Notes under the pieces: generated by a model | Database searches by the model: none | What the model saw: the letters and a program-made list of their open reading frames with translations, nothing else | Told to the model about the DNA's origin: nothing | Translations under genes and position numbers: made by a program | Shown here: positions 1 to 8,893 of the stretch, piece by piece | How the letters are laid out: each line of letters opens with the position of its first letter | Numbering within the stretch: position 1 is the stretch's first letter | DNA from: CAWGOF01 sp963824225 | GTDB taxonomy: Bacteria > Acidobacteriota > Polarisedimenticolia > Polarisedimenticolales > Polarisedimenticolaceae | DNA: 64,000 nucleotides | Assembly (NCBI GenBank): GCA_963824225.1 | Contig: CAWGOF010000003.1 | Coordinates: forward strand, 2,728,001 to 2,792,000 | Direction: 5' to 3'

Positions 1-593
1 CCGGGCGCGCCGGGTTCATCACCGGGCTCTACGTGGTCCTCGTTCCGATCGTCGCCCGGAGCTGGGGCCGCAGAGTAGGCACACCGGCGTGGATCGGCGT
101 CACGCTGGCCACGATCGGGCTGTTCGTGCTGAGCGTGGACTCGAGCGGCGGCGTCGGCCTCGGGGACATGCTCGTCCTGGCCTCGGCCTTCGGCTGGACG
201 TGCCACGTCCTGCTGATCGACCGGTTCACGCGCCGGACCGACGCGATCGCGTTCGCGCTGGTCCAGTTCGGTGTGTGCTCGGGACTGAGCCTGCTCGCGG
301 CGCTCGTCCTCGAGCGCGGCCACGCGGTCGACGTCCGCGGCGCGGCGATCCCGATCCTGTACGGTGGGGTGCTGTCCGTGGGAGTGGCCTACACGCTGCA
401 GGTCGTCGGCCAGCGCGGCGCGCCGCCCGCGGCCACGGCGCTGCTGCTCAGCACCGAAGCCGTGTTCGCGGCCCTCGGGGGGGCGTGGCTCCTGGGCGAA
501 TCGCTCGAGGGCCGTGCGCTCGCCGGCTGCGCGTTGATGCTCTGCGGTGTCGTCGTGTCCCAGCTCGGGGTCAGAACCGGATACCCCCCATGA
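1..593 (+). CDS. DMT/EamA-family transporter, 5' truncated by window edge
   Basis: Integral membrane exporter of the drug/metabolite (EamA) family; the substrate cannot be told. The frame is open from base 3 with no start, so the N-terminal half lies outside the window. The visible part begins with GRAGFITGLYVVLVPIVA, the motif at the start of a late helix of the first EamA repeat. A full second repeat follows, with about five hydrophobic helices and the usual late segment containing ALLLSTEAVFAALGGAWLLGE. The last 23 bases overlap the 3' end of the convergent barrel gene. Family assignment is firm; function is not. Confidence 0.85.
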   Translation, partial: GRAGFITGLYVVLVPIVARSWGRRVGTPAWIGVTLATIGLFVLSVDSSGGVGLGDMLVLASAFGWTCHVLLIDRFTRRTDAIAFALVQFGVCSGLSLLAALVLERGHAVDVRGAAIPILYGGVLSVGVAYTLQVVGQRGAPPAATALLLSTEAVFAALGGAWLLGESLEGRALAGCALMLCGVVVSQLGVRTGYPP

Positions 594-1062
594 TCTGGGC
601 GTCGTGCAGGTCGCCCGATCCGAGGACCAGCTCGACGAACACCTCGTTCTGGCTCTTCAGCGGAAAGCGCAGGCCTCCGGCCACGTTGATCTGGATCTCG
701 AAGTCCTGATCGTCGCCCTGCCCCGGAACGTCCTCGTCGAAATCGATCCAGCCGGCCTCGACCCCGGCGCCGGCGTACGGGTCGAGCTTCTCCATCTTCT
801 TGAAGTGCCAGTACGCCATACCGGCCACCGACACGACCGTTGCATCGTCCCCGAAGCCGATCTCGAACATCGGGACGACGTGAACGTGGTTGGCCACTTC
901 GCCGATGTCGTACTGTGCCCCGATGACCGCCTGGTCGGGATCGTCGGAGAAGCCGAAACGGACGCCCCAGCCCTCCTCGTCGGCGTAGATCCCAGGGAAT
1001 CCGGCGACCGCCGCGAAGGCCGCGACCAGGGCGAGAAGCCGAGCCGAGCCGATCGTCTTCAT
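571..1062 (-). CDS. Small outer-membrane beta-barrel-like secreted protein
   Basis: Predicted exported 163-residue protein. ATG at 1062 begins MKTIGSARLLALVAAFAA, a Lys-positive n-region and Ala-rich h-region typical of a signal peptide ending near residue 27. The mature part alternates polar and hydrophobic residues in short strands with Gly turns (for example YAGAGVEAGW) and ends in Phe (GGIRF), as expected of an outer-membrane barrel C-terminus. An upstream in-frame extension to 1257 is possible but would bury the signal peptide. The specific family is not recognised. It converges on and overlaps the DMT gene, and is divergent from the sigma gene across 235 bp. Confidence 0.7.
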   Translation of the reverse strand: MKTIGSARLLALVAAFAAVAGFPGIYADEEGWGVRFGFSDDPDQAVIGAQYDIGEVANHVHVVPMFEIGFGDDATVVSVAGMAYWHFKKMEKLDPYAGAGVEAGWIDFDEDVPGQGDDQDFEIQINVAGGLRFPLKSQNEVFVELVLGSGDLHDAQIMGGIRF

Positions 1063-1297
1063 GGATGGGGTCTCCCGGCCGGGCACCCTAGCACACGCGC
1101 GACGGTCGGTCTGACACGCCCGTGCCGTTTCGGCGTAGTCAGTTTCGCCATCGCCGGCCTCTCCAGGGAACACGCCGCCGCCGAAGTAGCGCGAAATGCC
1201 CAGGAATCTTTCGATTGGCGAAAACCTTCCTCCTGGTCCTGGTCTTGCTAAGTACATTCGGTGCGTCGGGGCAACGACGCTTCGAGGGGTTGGACGG

Positions 1298-2419
1298 GTG
1301 AACGCTTCCGTGAGGAAACAACAGGAAACGCGATACCACGCCGGTGGTGCGGCCTTGCTCGAGAGCCGGGAATCGGACTCCGAGGGTGCCGCCCCCAGCG
1401 TCCAGCTCCTTCCACTCTACCTGCGCGAGATGGGGCGCACGCCGTTGCTCGATCGGGAGGGCGAGGTGCGTCTCGCTCGAGCGCTCGAGGACGCACGGAT
1501 CGCCATCGCCAAGCGCATCGCCGGGCTGACGGCCGCCGAGCGCGCGTACGTGCTCGAGAGCGACCCCCGGGGTCCTCGGACCGGGGCGCAGTGGCCGCTC
1601 GATCGGCTCGAAGCGGCGTGCGCGCGTCTCGTGGCGTACCAGCGGGCCAATCCGAGCCCGCGTCTCGACCGGATCGTCGACGCGACGCGGCGGGACAAGG
1701 TGCGTCTCGAGCAAGCTCGCGACGGGCTGATCGTGGCCAACCTGCGCCTCGTCACCCACATCGTCAAGAAGTACGCGAATCAGGGCATCCCGTTCATGGA
1801 CCTGATCCAGGAAGGGAATATCGGCCTGATGCGCGCGGTCGAGAAGTTCGAGTGGGGTCGGGGCTACAAGTTCTCGACCTACGCGTACTGGTGGATCAAG
1901 CAGGCGATCTCGCGGGCCATCGCCGACAAGTCGCGGATGATCCGCGTCCCGGTGCACGTCAGCGAGAAGATCAAGCGCCTGCGGCGCGTGACGATCGAGC
2001 TCGGCGAAGAGCTCGGCCGCGCGCCGACGAACCGCGAGATCGCGCGGCAGATGCGCATGTCGATCCGCAAGGTCGACGAGCTGCTGAGCGTCGTGCAGGA
2101 TCCGCAGCCGCTCGAGGCCCTGAGCACGGACGACGAGCCCGGCGGGGCGCTGCCGTTCGTCGCCGACGAAACGGCCGTGAATCCGCTCGACAGCGCGCTC
2201 GATCGGGAGCGCCGCAACAAGATGCGCAAGGCGATGAGCGTTCTCGACGATCGCGAGGCCGAGGTGATCCGCCTACGGTTCGGGATCGATCGCGACGAGC
2301 CCCACACGCTCGAGGAGATCGGCAGCGTGCTGAACCTGTCGCGCGAGCGCGTGCGGCAGATCGAGGGCGTCGCCCTGCGAAAGATCGAAAGTACGAAGGA
2401 GTCACGTTCTCTGCGCTGA
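1298..2419 (+). CDS. RNA polymerase sigma-70 factor, primary/group 2 type
   Basis: Directs RNA polymerase to promoters. The 373-residue product has region 1.2 (about 35-55, LREMGRTPLLDREGEVRLA), region 2 (about 148-208) with the -10-recognition helix around FSTYAYWWIKQAISRAIA, region 3 (about 215-290), and region 4 (about 310-366) with the helix-turn-helix LEEIGSVLNLSRERVRQIE. It lacks a long region 1.1 and is shorter than E. coli RpoD, so primary and group 2 roles cannot be separated. I chose GTG at 1298 because GAGGGG lies 8 bases upstream; the frame also stays open back to 1196. A strong terminator-like hairpin follows the stop. Confidence 0.88.
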   Translation: MNASVRKQQETRYHAGGAALLESRESDSEGAAPSVQLLPLYLREMGRTPLLDREGEVRLARALEDARIAIAKRIAGLTAAERAYVLESDPRGPRTGAQWPLDRLEAACARLVAYQRANPSPRLDRIVDATRRDKVRLEQARDGLIVANLRLVTHIVKKYANQGIPFMDLIQEGNIGLMRAVEKFEWGRGYKFSTYAYWWIKQAISRAIADKSRMIRVPVHVSEKIKRLRRVTIELGEELGRAPTNREIARQMRMSIRKVDELLSVVQDPQPLEALSTDDEPGGALPFVADETAVNPLDSALDRERRNKMRKAMSVLDDREAEVIRLRFGIDRDEPHTLEEIGSVLNLSRERVRQIEGVALRKIESTKESRSLR

Positions 2420-2438
2420 ATCGAGGTTTCTCCCCCCC

Positions 2439-2477
2439 GGCCCGGTTCCGGACGTCCCCCCCGTCCGGGGCCGGGCC
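2439..2477 (+). terminator. Rho-independent-like terminator after sigma gene
   Basis: A 15-bp stem (2439-2453 with 2463-2477, two G-U wobbles) closes a 9-base C-rich loop. Pyrimidine-rich DNA follows (CTCCTCCTG). It begins 20 bases after the sigma stop codon. It lacks a pure T tract, so its efficiency is uncertain. Confidence 0.55.
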
Positions 2478-2530
2478 CTCCTCCTGCCGCTCTTGCACTC
2501 GTCCCGCCCGTCGACCACGATAAGCGACCC

Positions 2531-3871
2531 GTGAGCCACGTCCTGATCCTCGGGGCCGGGCACAGCACGCCGTACCTCGTATCGCACCTCCTCGGCGAGG
2601 CCGAGCGAGCGCGTGGACGCGTGACCGTCGCCGACCTCGATCTTGACCTCGCGCGACAGCGCGTGGCCGACCATCCGTGCGGCCGCGCGGTGCGACTGGA
2701 CGTGGAGGACGCGGCCGGCCGGCAGGCGCTGTTCGGGGCCGCCGACGTGGTCGTGTGCATGCTCGCACCGCGGTATCAGGCGCTCGTCGCTCGCGACTGC
2801 GTTCGTCTCGGCCGGCACATGATCTCGACGTCGTACCGTGATCGGGCGTTGCGCGAGCTCGATTCCGAGGCGCGGAGCCGCGGGGTGCTCCTCGTGTCCG
2901 AGGCGGGTCTCGATCCGGGCATCGACCACATGTCGGCGATGGAGCTCCTGACCCGCGTGCGCCTCCAAGGCGGCCGAGTGCGTGCGTTCCGGTCGTACGG
3001 CGCGGGCATCCCGGCCCCCGACGCCGCGCCGAACCCGTTGCGCTACGCGATCACCTGGAACCCGCGCAACGTGGTGCTCGCCGGTACGACGGGAGCGCAG
3101 TACCTCGAGGACCGGCAGATCCGGATCGTGCCGCACCCGCGCGTGTTCGAGTCGACCTGGCCCGTGACGGTCGACGGAGTCGGTCGGCTCGACGCGTACG
3201 CCAATCGGGACTCGCTGTCCTACCGCGAGGTGTTCGAGCTCGGGGACGCCGAAACGGTCGTCCGCGCCACGCTGCGCTGGCCCGGATTCTGTGCGATCTG
3301 GTCGCAGATCGTGCGCCTCGGACTGGTGAACGACGCGATCGGCATCCCCGGGCTCGTCGACCGCACGAACCGCGATGTCATCGAGATGTTCGTCCCCCCG
3401 GCGGGGGCGAGTCTCGACTCGCGCATTGGCGTGCTGCTCGGTGTCGATCCCCAGGGCCCGGCGCTCGACGGCCTGCGCTGGCTCGGGCTCCTGTCCGACG
3501 AGCGCACGGAGTGCCAAGGTGAGACCGCGGTCGATTTCTTGACCGCGCTCCTCGTGCGCAAGCTGCGGCTCGGACCTACCGACCGCGATCTCGTGATCCT
3601 GGTGCACGAGCTCGAAGTCGAGTACCCGGATACCGCGCGCGGCCCCGAGCGCATCACGGCCACGCTCGCGGTGTACGGCGACCGGCACGGCTCGACCGCC
3701 ATGGCCCGCACCGTGGGGTTGCCGGCGGCCGTCGTCACGACGCTCGTCCTCCGCGGAGCGTTGCCGCACGTGGGCAGCTGGATCCCGACGCATCCCGCGC
3801 TCTACGAGCCCGTGCTGTCCGAGCTCGCCACGCTCGGTCTGAGTTTCGCCGAGAAGACCGACACGTTGTAA
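2531..3871 (+). CDS. Saccharopine dehydrogenase-like NAD(P)-dependent oxidoreductase
   Basis: The 446-residue protein has an N-terminal Rossmann fold opening with VLILGAGHSTPYL, then a family signature EAGLDPGIDHMSAME near residues 122-137. This resembles the glutamate-forming (Lys9-type) saccharopine dehydrogenases, which act in lysine catabolism or the alpha-aminoadipate route. The C-terminal half (GETAVDFLTALLVRKL onward) fits the family's second domain. Start is GTG at 2531; no alternative start with a better ribosome site was seen. No partner gene such as aminoadipate-semialdehyde dehydrogenase is adjacent, so the exact substrate is open. Confidence 0.8.
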   Translation: MSHVLILGAGHSTPYLVSHLLGEAERARGRVTVADLDLDLARQRVADHPCGRAVRLDVEDAAGRQALFGAADVVVCMLAPRYQALVARDCVRLGRHMISTSYRDRALRELDSEARSRGVLLVSEAGLDPGIDHMSAMELLTRVRLQGGRVRAFRSYGAGIPAPDAAPNPLRYAITWNPRNVVLAGTTGAQYLEDRQIRIVPHPRVFESTWPVTVDGVGRLDAYANRDSLSYREVFELGDAETVVRATLRWPGFCAIWSQIVRLGLVNDAIGIPGLVDRTNRDVIEMFVPPAGASLDSRIGVLLGVDPQGPALDGLRWLGLLSDERTECQGETAVDFLTALLVRKLRLGPTDRDLVILVHELEVEYPDTARGPERITATLAVYGDRHGSTAMARTVGLPAAVVTTLVLRGALPHVGSWIPTHPALYEPVLSELATLGLSFAEKTDTL

Positions 3872-3882
3872 GCCGATCGGCG

Positions 3883-3920
3883 TGTCGCGTTGCGCGACAG
3901 CGTGTCGGTTTCACGCGACA
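3883..3920. promoter_or_regulatory. Two tandem TGTCG/CGACA palindromes
   Basis: Two inverted repeats lie 3 bases apart in the 3' flank of the saccharopine dehydrogenase-like gene. The first, at 3883-3899, is a perfect 7-bp palindrome around TTG. The second, at 3903-3920, has the same TGTCG...CGACA arms with an 8-base centre. They could be a terminator or a double operator for the next gene, whose start is about 200 bases downstream. Confidence 0.35.
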
Positions 3921-4127
3921 GCCGCGCAACCTAGTACCCGCTACGCAGTTGCGCCCGCTCCCGGGCCGAGCCACCGGTTCCGTGCCGCGTTTCGCGACGC
4001 GACACCGGCGGGGGCGCATCGTCGAGGCTCGAATCCGCCTGGACTCGACCCCCGTGGAGATGGCACCCCGGTTGCTATTCATGGGGCGGGGCCTGTTCGT
4101 GGGCCCGACCGGGAGATGAGAGCGACC

Positions 4128-5081
4128 ATGTCCGCGCTGCTCAAGATGCTCGTGCTCGGTGTCGCGACGACGGCTGTGCCCGTCGTCGCCGCGACGAGCT
4201 CGATCGATCCGCCGGTGCGCGGCGACGCGCTGGCGCTCCTCGTCGCGCTCGCCGCCGTGGCGGGTGCGCATCCGGTGCGGATCCCGGCGCTGCGGTGCGA
4301 GCTGACCGCGACGCACCCGGCGATCTTCTGCGCCATCGCCGCTCTCGGACCGAGCGCCGCGATCCTCTCGGCGGTCGCAGGTGTCCTCGGCGCCGCAGCA
4401 GCCCGGCGCGGCAACGGCCCCGGTGGTCTGCGCCTCGTGTACAACCTGGCCGCGGTGAGTCTGGCCACGGCGGCCGCGGCCTGGACGTTCCACGGGCTCG
4501 GCGGGCACGCGGGCGACCCGCTGACCACGATTCTCGGACCGCTGGCCGCCGCGGCGACCGTGTATTTCCTCGTGAACTCGGGGCTCGTCGCCACGGCGAT
4601 CGCGCTCGAGACGCGCCGCTCGCTCCTGACCAGCTGGACGTCCTCGCTCGCCTGGACGGTGCCGTCGCACTTCACGGGGCTGACGATCGCGGCGCTTCTC
4701 TTGCTCGTCCTCGAAACGCTCGGGCCGCGGGGCCTGGTCCTGGGCATCCCCCCGGTGTGGCTCCTCGTGGCGTTCTATCGCGCGCATCGGGCGCGCCTCG
4801 ACGAGCAGGAGCGCCGGATCCACGACGTCGAGGCGCTCAACGGCGAGCTCGAGAGGCGGATCGACGAGCTGCGCCGGGCCGACGCGCACGTTCGGCGGCT
4901 CCAGGGGCTGCTCCCGATCTGCATGCACTGCAAGCGCATCCGGGACGACCACGACGCGTGGCACCAGATCGAGGCGTACCTGGCCGAGCACGCCGAGCTG
5001 CGGTTCACCCACTCGGTGTGCGGCGTGTGCCGGGAAAAGCACTACCCGACCCCGACCCCCACGCCGACCCTGACCCGCTAG
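4128..5081 (+). CDS. Membrane protein with C-terminal Cys-rich signalling tail
   Basis: The product is about 317 residues. Residues 1-225 hold roughly six to seven hydrophobic helices. A predicted coiled coil follows (about 225-260, rich in Glu, Arg and Leu), then a C-terminal module beginning LLPICMHCKRIRDD and ending CGVCREKHYP. The pattern C-x2-C plus C-x2-C with conserved His and Trp resembles the tail found on many bacterial PAS and receiver proteins. It is probably a membrane-anchored sensor or scaffold. ATG 4128 and ATG 4116 are both possible; GGGAG precedes 4128 at 12 bases. Nothing enzymatic is visible. Confidence 0.65.
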   Translation: MSALLKMLVLGVATTAVPVVAATSSIDPPVRGDALALLVALAAVAGAHPVRIPALRCELTATHPAIFCAIAALGPSAAILSAVAGVLGAAAARRGNGPGGLRLVYNLAAVSLATAAAAWTFHGLGGHAGDPLTTILGPLAAAATVYFLVNSGLVATAIALETRRSLLTSWTSSLAWTVPSHFTGLTIAALLLLVLETLGPRGLVLGIPPVWLLVAFYRAHRARLDEQERRIHDVEALNGELERRIDELRRADAHVRRLQGLLPICMHCKRIRDDHDAWHQIEAYLAEHAELRFTHSVCGVCREKHYPTPTPTPTLTR

Positions 5082-5093
5082 CTAGAGGCCCGA

Positions 5094-5120
5094 CCGCCCG
5101 TTTGCCCGCCCCCCGGGCGG
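5094..5120 (+). terminator. Possible terminator hairpin
   Basis: CCGCCCG (5094-5100) pairs perfectly with CGGGCGG (5114-5120) 13 bases after a stop codon. There is no T tract after it. Confidence 0.35.
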
Positions 5121-5206
5121 AACCTACGTTCTTACACGCTCGGGGGAGCGGTCTCGGGGACCTGCGGGTGCCGCTTCACGGGCGGCTGGTGAGCGGAGGA
5201 GCGCGC

Positions 5207-7675
5207 TTGAGCAGCGGAACAGGCACGAGTCAGCCCGAGATACCGCCTGCCGTTCGCGAGGCGGTGTACGAGTTCCACCGTTACCTGTCGGACGACCTCG
5301 CCCCGATGATGGCCGTGGACGCGGTCGAGATGCTGCTGCAGATCCCCGCGCCCTACATGGCGAGCACGATCCAGTCCTGGATCGGCGGTCAGTTTCGCGG
5401 GCAGGGCGCGAACGTCGCCGTCTCGGACTACCTGTTCCACGCGTTCAAGAAGCTCCATCAGATGATGGAGTACGAGCTGATCGACCACGCGAAGCTCGCC
5501 CCATTCCTGGCCGAGCTCGAGCCGCTGCTGATCGAGATGTGCCCGGAGGCCGACCGGTCGTTCCTGCGCGACAACCTCGCCCGTGTCGAGGAGGGCACCG
5601 GGGCCTCGACCGTTGCCCCGGTGCAGAACCTGCACCGCCAGGCCGGCGGGACGGCGACGCCGCAATCCGCGCCGATCGCGAGCGCTGCCGCACCGGCGAC
5701 TGCGAGCGGGCCGGCCGTCGGGGTCCCGGTCGATGTGGCTCACGGGATGCGACGCTTCTCGCTGCTCCTCGACCGGCTGGCCCACGTACCGGGCAGTCCG
5801 GGCGCGGTCGAGATCGCGCCGGCGCTCGCCGCCGCCGCGGCCAAGGCCCGCACCGACGAGGATTTCGAGCGCTCGATCGGCGAGCTGCGCTCGGTCGGCG
5901 TCGACGCGAGCATGGACAAGGTGTTCCAGCAGCTGTGCCGTGCGATCCCCGGCTGGTCGGTATCGACCGCGGCGCCCGACGGCAAGTCCTTCGTCTTGCC
6001 CGAGAGCCAATCGGTCAAGGCGATGCATCGCATCATCGCGATGGCCCAGAGCCCGGAGGAGGGTGCGAAGCGGTTCGACGAGATGCTGCAGGCCGCCGTG
6101 GAGCAGTTCAACACGGGATCGCTCGCTCGCGCGGCGGCGATGATCGACCTCGCCCGGCGCATCGTCGACGAGCAGCGGATACGGCCCGAGACGCTCGAGG
6201 CGATCCGCCGCCGGGCGCAGGACGCGCTCGCCGTCGAGCAGCTCCGCGAGCACGCGGAGAAGCCGGAGAAGCACGAGCTCCTGCGCCGCGTCCTCACGTT
6301 CTTCCCGGGGTACACCGCACGCGGGCTGCTCGCGGCCCTGTACAACGAGCCGCGGCGCGACAAGCGCCGGCTGTGCCTGGGCCTGCTCGAGGCCCACGGG
6401 CTCGAGGCCCGCGAGGCCTCGCTCGACAAGCTCGCCGAGTTCGCGGAGAACCCCGGTGCCGACCCGCACGGCTACTACATGCGCAACCTCGTGTACCTGC
6501 TGCGGCGCATCGCCCCACCGGGCCCGCAGTCGGACCGCGAGGTCGGGCTGATCCTCGGCCTCACGGCGTGGAGCCAGCCGATGCTGATCGTGCGCGAGGC
6601 GGTGGCCTCGCTCGGGAGCGTCAAGCACGACAAGGCCGAGGAGCTGTTGATCGCCCGGCTGCAAGAGGCCGAGCAGATGCTGGCCCACGGCCACGCGCAG
6701 GGCAAGGATCCGGCGGACCTCCAGGGCGCGCTCGACTGGATCGTGTCGGCTCTCGCTCGGCGCGGTACGAGCGACGCCCGGCGCGCGGTCGTCGACCACG
6801 CTTTCGAGCGCCACCCGGCGCTGGGCGATACGCTCGCGCGTATCGAAGAGCTGCAGACGCAGGATCTGGGGGACGATCGTCCCCTCGTCGACCGCCTGGT
6901 GCGGGCGCTGCGCGGCGAGCTGCCGAGCCGCGTCCTGGGCCTCGTCGTCGGCAAGAACCCGAAGGCCGCGACGCATCTGATCCGCGCTCTCTCGCACACC
7001 TCGACCCCCGAGGTCCGCCAGCTGCTCGAGGAGATCGGCCAGCGCTACGCCGGCCAGCCGATCGGCGCCGAGGCGACGAAGGCGACCACCACGCTCGGGG
7101 CCGCGAGCCGGGCGACGAAGGACGAGGCGAGCACGAGCCTGACCGGCGACGTCGAGCTGTTCGGCTTGCCCAACCTGCTGCAGAGCCTGGCCGACTCGCA
7201 CGTCACCGGCGTCCTGACGTTGAGCAACCGGGAATGCGAGACGACCGGGACGCTGGGGTTCGTCGATGGCCTGGTCGTCTCGGGGCAGGTCGGACCGCTG
7301 AGCGGCGAGGCCGCGTTCTATCAGCTGTTCGAGAAGCCCGTACCGGGCAACTTCGTGTTCCGCCGTCGCGGGGCGGTCCCCGCGTCGGGCGAGCCGTTCG
7401 AGGTGATGCCTGCGATCCTCGAGTCGCTGAGGCGTTACGACGAGCTCCAGGTCGCCCAGGCGGTCGTTCCGGACGACGGCACGTATCGAACGACCGAGCG
7501 CAAGCCCGTGCCGCTGGCCGACGAGACCGACCTCGTGCTGTCTCGTACGGTGTGGCTCAGGGCCTCGTCGGGTGCGACACCGGGCCAGGTCGAGCGCGAG
7601 ATCGCGGTCGATGCGTTCCGCGTGCGCCGCCTGTACGCGCACTGGCTCGAGGCCGGCTGCCTCGCCCCGCGCTGA
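5207..7675 (+). CDS. Large DUF4388 (PatA-like) protein with helical repeats
   Basis: 822-residue cytoplasmic protein. Most of it is predicted alpha-helical, and residues about 330-620 look HEAT-like (repeated helical pairs such as EELLIARLQEAEQML). The C-terminal part (about 645-715) is a DUF4388/PatA N-domain module, with SLTGDVELFGLPNLLQSLADSHVTG reading as its signature (quoted in part: SLTGDVELFGLPNLLQSL). A winged-helix-like tail follows. Such proteins are linked to surface motility and two-component networks in delta-proteobacteria and acidobacteria; that role is inferred here. Start is TTG 5207 because GGAGGA lies 6 bases upstream. Confidence 0.72.
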   Translation: MSSGTGTSQPEIPPAVREAVYEFHRYLSDDLAPMMAVDAVEMLLQIPAPYMASTIQSWIGGQFRGQGANVAVSDYLFHAFKKLHQMMEYELIDHAKLAPFLAELEPLLIEMCPEADRSFLRDNLARVEEGTGASTVAPVQNLHRQAGGTATPQSAPIASAAAPATASGPAVGVPVDVAHGMRRFSLLLDRLAHVPGSPGAVEIAPALAAAAAKARTDEDFERSIGELRSVGVDASMDKVFQQLCRAIPGWSVSTAAPDGKSFVLPESQSVKAMHRIIAMAQSPEEGAKRFDEMLQAAVEQFNTGSLARAAAMIDLARRIVDEQRIRPETLEAIRRRAQDALAVEQLREHAEKPEKHELLRRVLTFFPGYTARGLLAALYNEPRRDKRRLCLGLLEAHGLEAREASLDKLAEFAENPGADPHGYYMRNLVYLLRRIAPPGPQSDREVGLILGLTAWSQPMLIVREAVASLGSVKHDKAEELLIARLQEAEQMLAHGHAQGKDPADLQGALDWIVSALARRGTSDARRAVVDHAFERHPALGDTLARIEELQTQDLGDDRPLVDRLVRALRGELPSRVLGLVVGKNPKAATHLIRALSHTSTPEVRQLLEEIGQRYAGQPIGAEATKATTTLGAASRATKDEASTSLTGDVELFGLPNLLQSLADSHVTGVLTLSNRECETTGTLGFVDGLVVSGQVGPLSGEAAFYQLFEKPVPGNFVFRRRGAVPASGEPFEVMPAILESLRRYDELQVAQAVVPDDGTYRTTERKPVPLADETDLVLSRTVWLRASSGATPGQVEREIAVDAFRVRRLYAHWLEAGCLAPR

Positions 7676-7741
7676 CGTCCGGGCTATCATCGACGCGCCG
7701 AAAAGGGGACATTCTCCTTTTCCTACCCACGGAGTGACGTC

Positions 7742-8893
7742 ATGGGCTTCACCACGCAGCAGATCCACGCCGGCGTCGAGCCCGACCCGCTGACGGGGTC
7801 GATCCTCACACCGATCTACCAGACGACGACGTACGTCCAGCCTTCGGTCGACGCGTACCTCTCCAAGGGCTACTCGTACTCGCGCTCGGGCAATCCGACG
7901 GTGCATGCGCTCGAGCGGAAGATCACGGCGCTCGAGGGCGGCGTCGACTGCGCGTGCTATGCGACCGGGATGGCGGCGATCCAGGCGGTCCTGCTCGCGT
8001 TCCTGAACGGCGGCGACCACGTGATCGTGTCCGACGTCGTCTATGGTGGGACGCATCGGTTCTGCACCCGCGTGCTCAGCCGGTTCGGCGTCGAGATCAC
8101 GTTCGCCGACACGTCGCAGACCGACGACGTGCGCCGCGCCGTGCGCAAGACGACCAAGCTGATCCTGACCGAAACGCCGGCCAACCCGACGCTCAAGCTC
8201 ACCGACCTGGCGGCGATCTCCGAGATCGCCCGGGCCCACGGCATCCCGCACGCCGTCGACAACACGTTCTTGACCCCGTACTACCAGCGGCCGCTCGAGC
8301 TCGGAGCGGACATGTCGATCCACAGCACGACCAAGTATTTCGACGGCCACAACGCGACGGTCGGCGGTGCCGTAGTCGCGCGCACGCGCGAGCAGGCCGA
8401 CGCCCTGCGGTTCCTGCAGAAGGCGGCGGGCACGATCATGTCCCCCCAGGTAGCCTGGCTCACGCTCCAGGGGTGCAAGACGCTGTCGATCCGCATGGAC
8501 CGCCAGTCGGAGAACGCGCTCGCGATCGCGCGGTTCCTCGAGCAGCACCCCAAGGTCGAGCGCGTGTGCTATCCGGGCCTCGAGTCGTTCCCACAGCACG
8601 CCTTGGCGCGCAAGCAGGCCAGCGGCTTCGGGGCGATGGTGTGGTTCGAGGTGCGTGGCGCCACCGCGGCGGGCAAGAAGCTGATGGACTCCGTCCGGCT
8701 GTGGAGCCTGGCCGAGAACCTCGGCTCCGTCGAATCGCTCGTGACGCACCCGGTGACGATGACGCATGCCGACGTGGATCCGGCCGAGCGCAAGCGCGTG
8801 GGGATCACGGACGGACTCGTGCGCCTGTCGGTCGGCCTCGAGGACGTCGACGACCTGATCGAGGATCTGGACCAGGGTCTGCGCCAGGTGTGA
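7742..8893 (+). CDS. Cystathionine gamma-synthase/lyase family PLP enzyme
   Basis: Fold-type I PLP enzyme of the Cys/Met metabolism family, 383 residues, the normal length. The Schiff-base lysine is K198 in SIHSTTKYFDGH. Upstream, GYSYSRSGNPTVHALE and YATGMAAIQAVLLA are the family's N-terminal and phosphate-binding motifs; DNTFLTPYYQRPLELGAD holds the PLP-nitrogen Asp. Reactions in the family include cystathionine synthesis or cleavage, methionine gamma-lysis and homocysteine formation from acyl-homoserine; sequence alone does not choose among them. The stop overlaps the next gene's GTG (GTGA), so the two are translationally coupled. Confidence 0.87.
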   Translation: MGFTTQQIHAGVEPDPLTGSILTPIYQTTTYVQPSVDAYLSKGYSYSRSGNPTVHALERKITALEGGVDCACYATGMAAIQAVLLAFLNGGDHVIVSDVVYGGTHRFCTRVLSRFGVEITFADTSQTDDVRRAVRKTTKLILTETPANPTLKLTDLAAISEIARAHGIPHAVDNTFLTPYYQRPLELGADMSIHSTTKYFDGHNATVGGAVVARTREQADALRFLQKAAGTIMSPQVAWLTLQGCKTLSIRMDRQSENALAIARFLEQHPKVERVCYPGLESFPQHALARKQASGFGAMVWFEVRGATAAGKKLMDSVRLWSLAENLGSVESLVTHPVTMTHADVDPAERKRVGITDGLVRLSVGLEDVDDLIEDLDQGLRQV

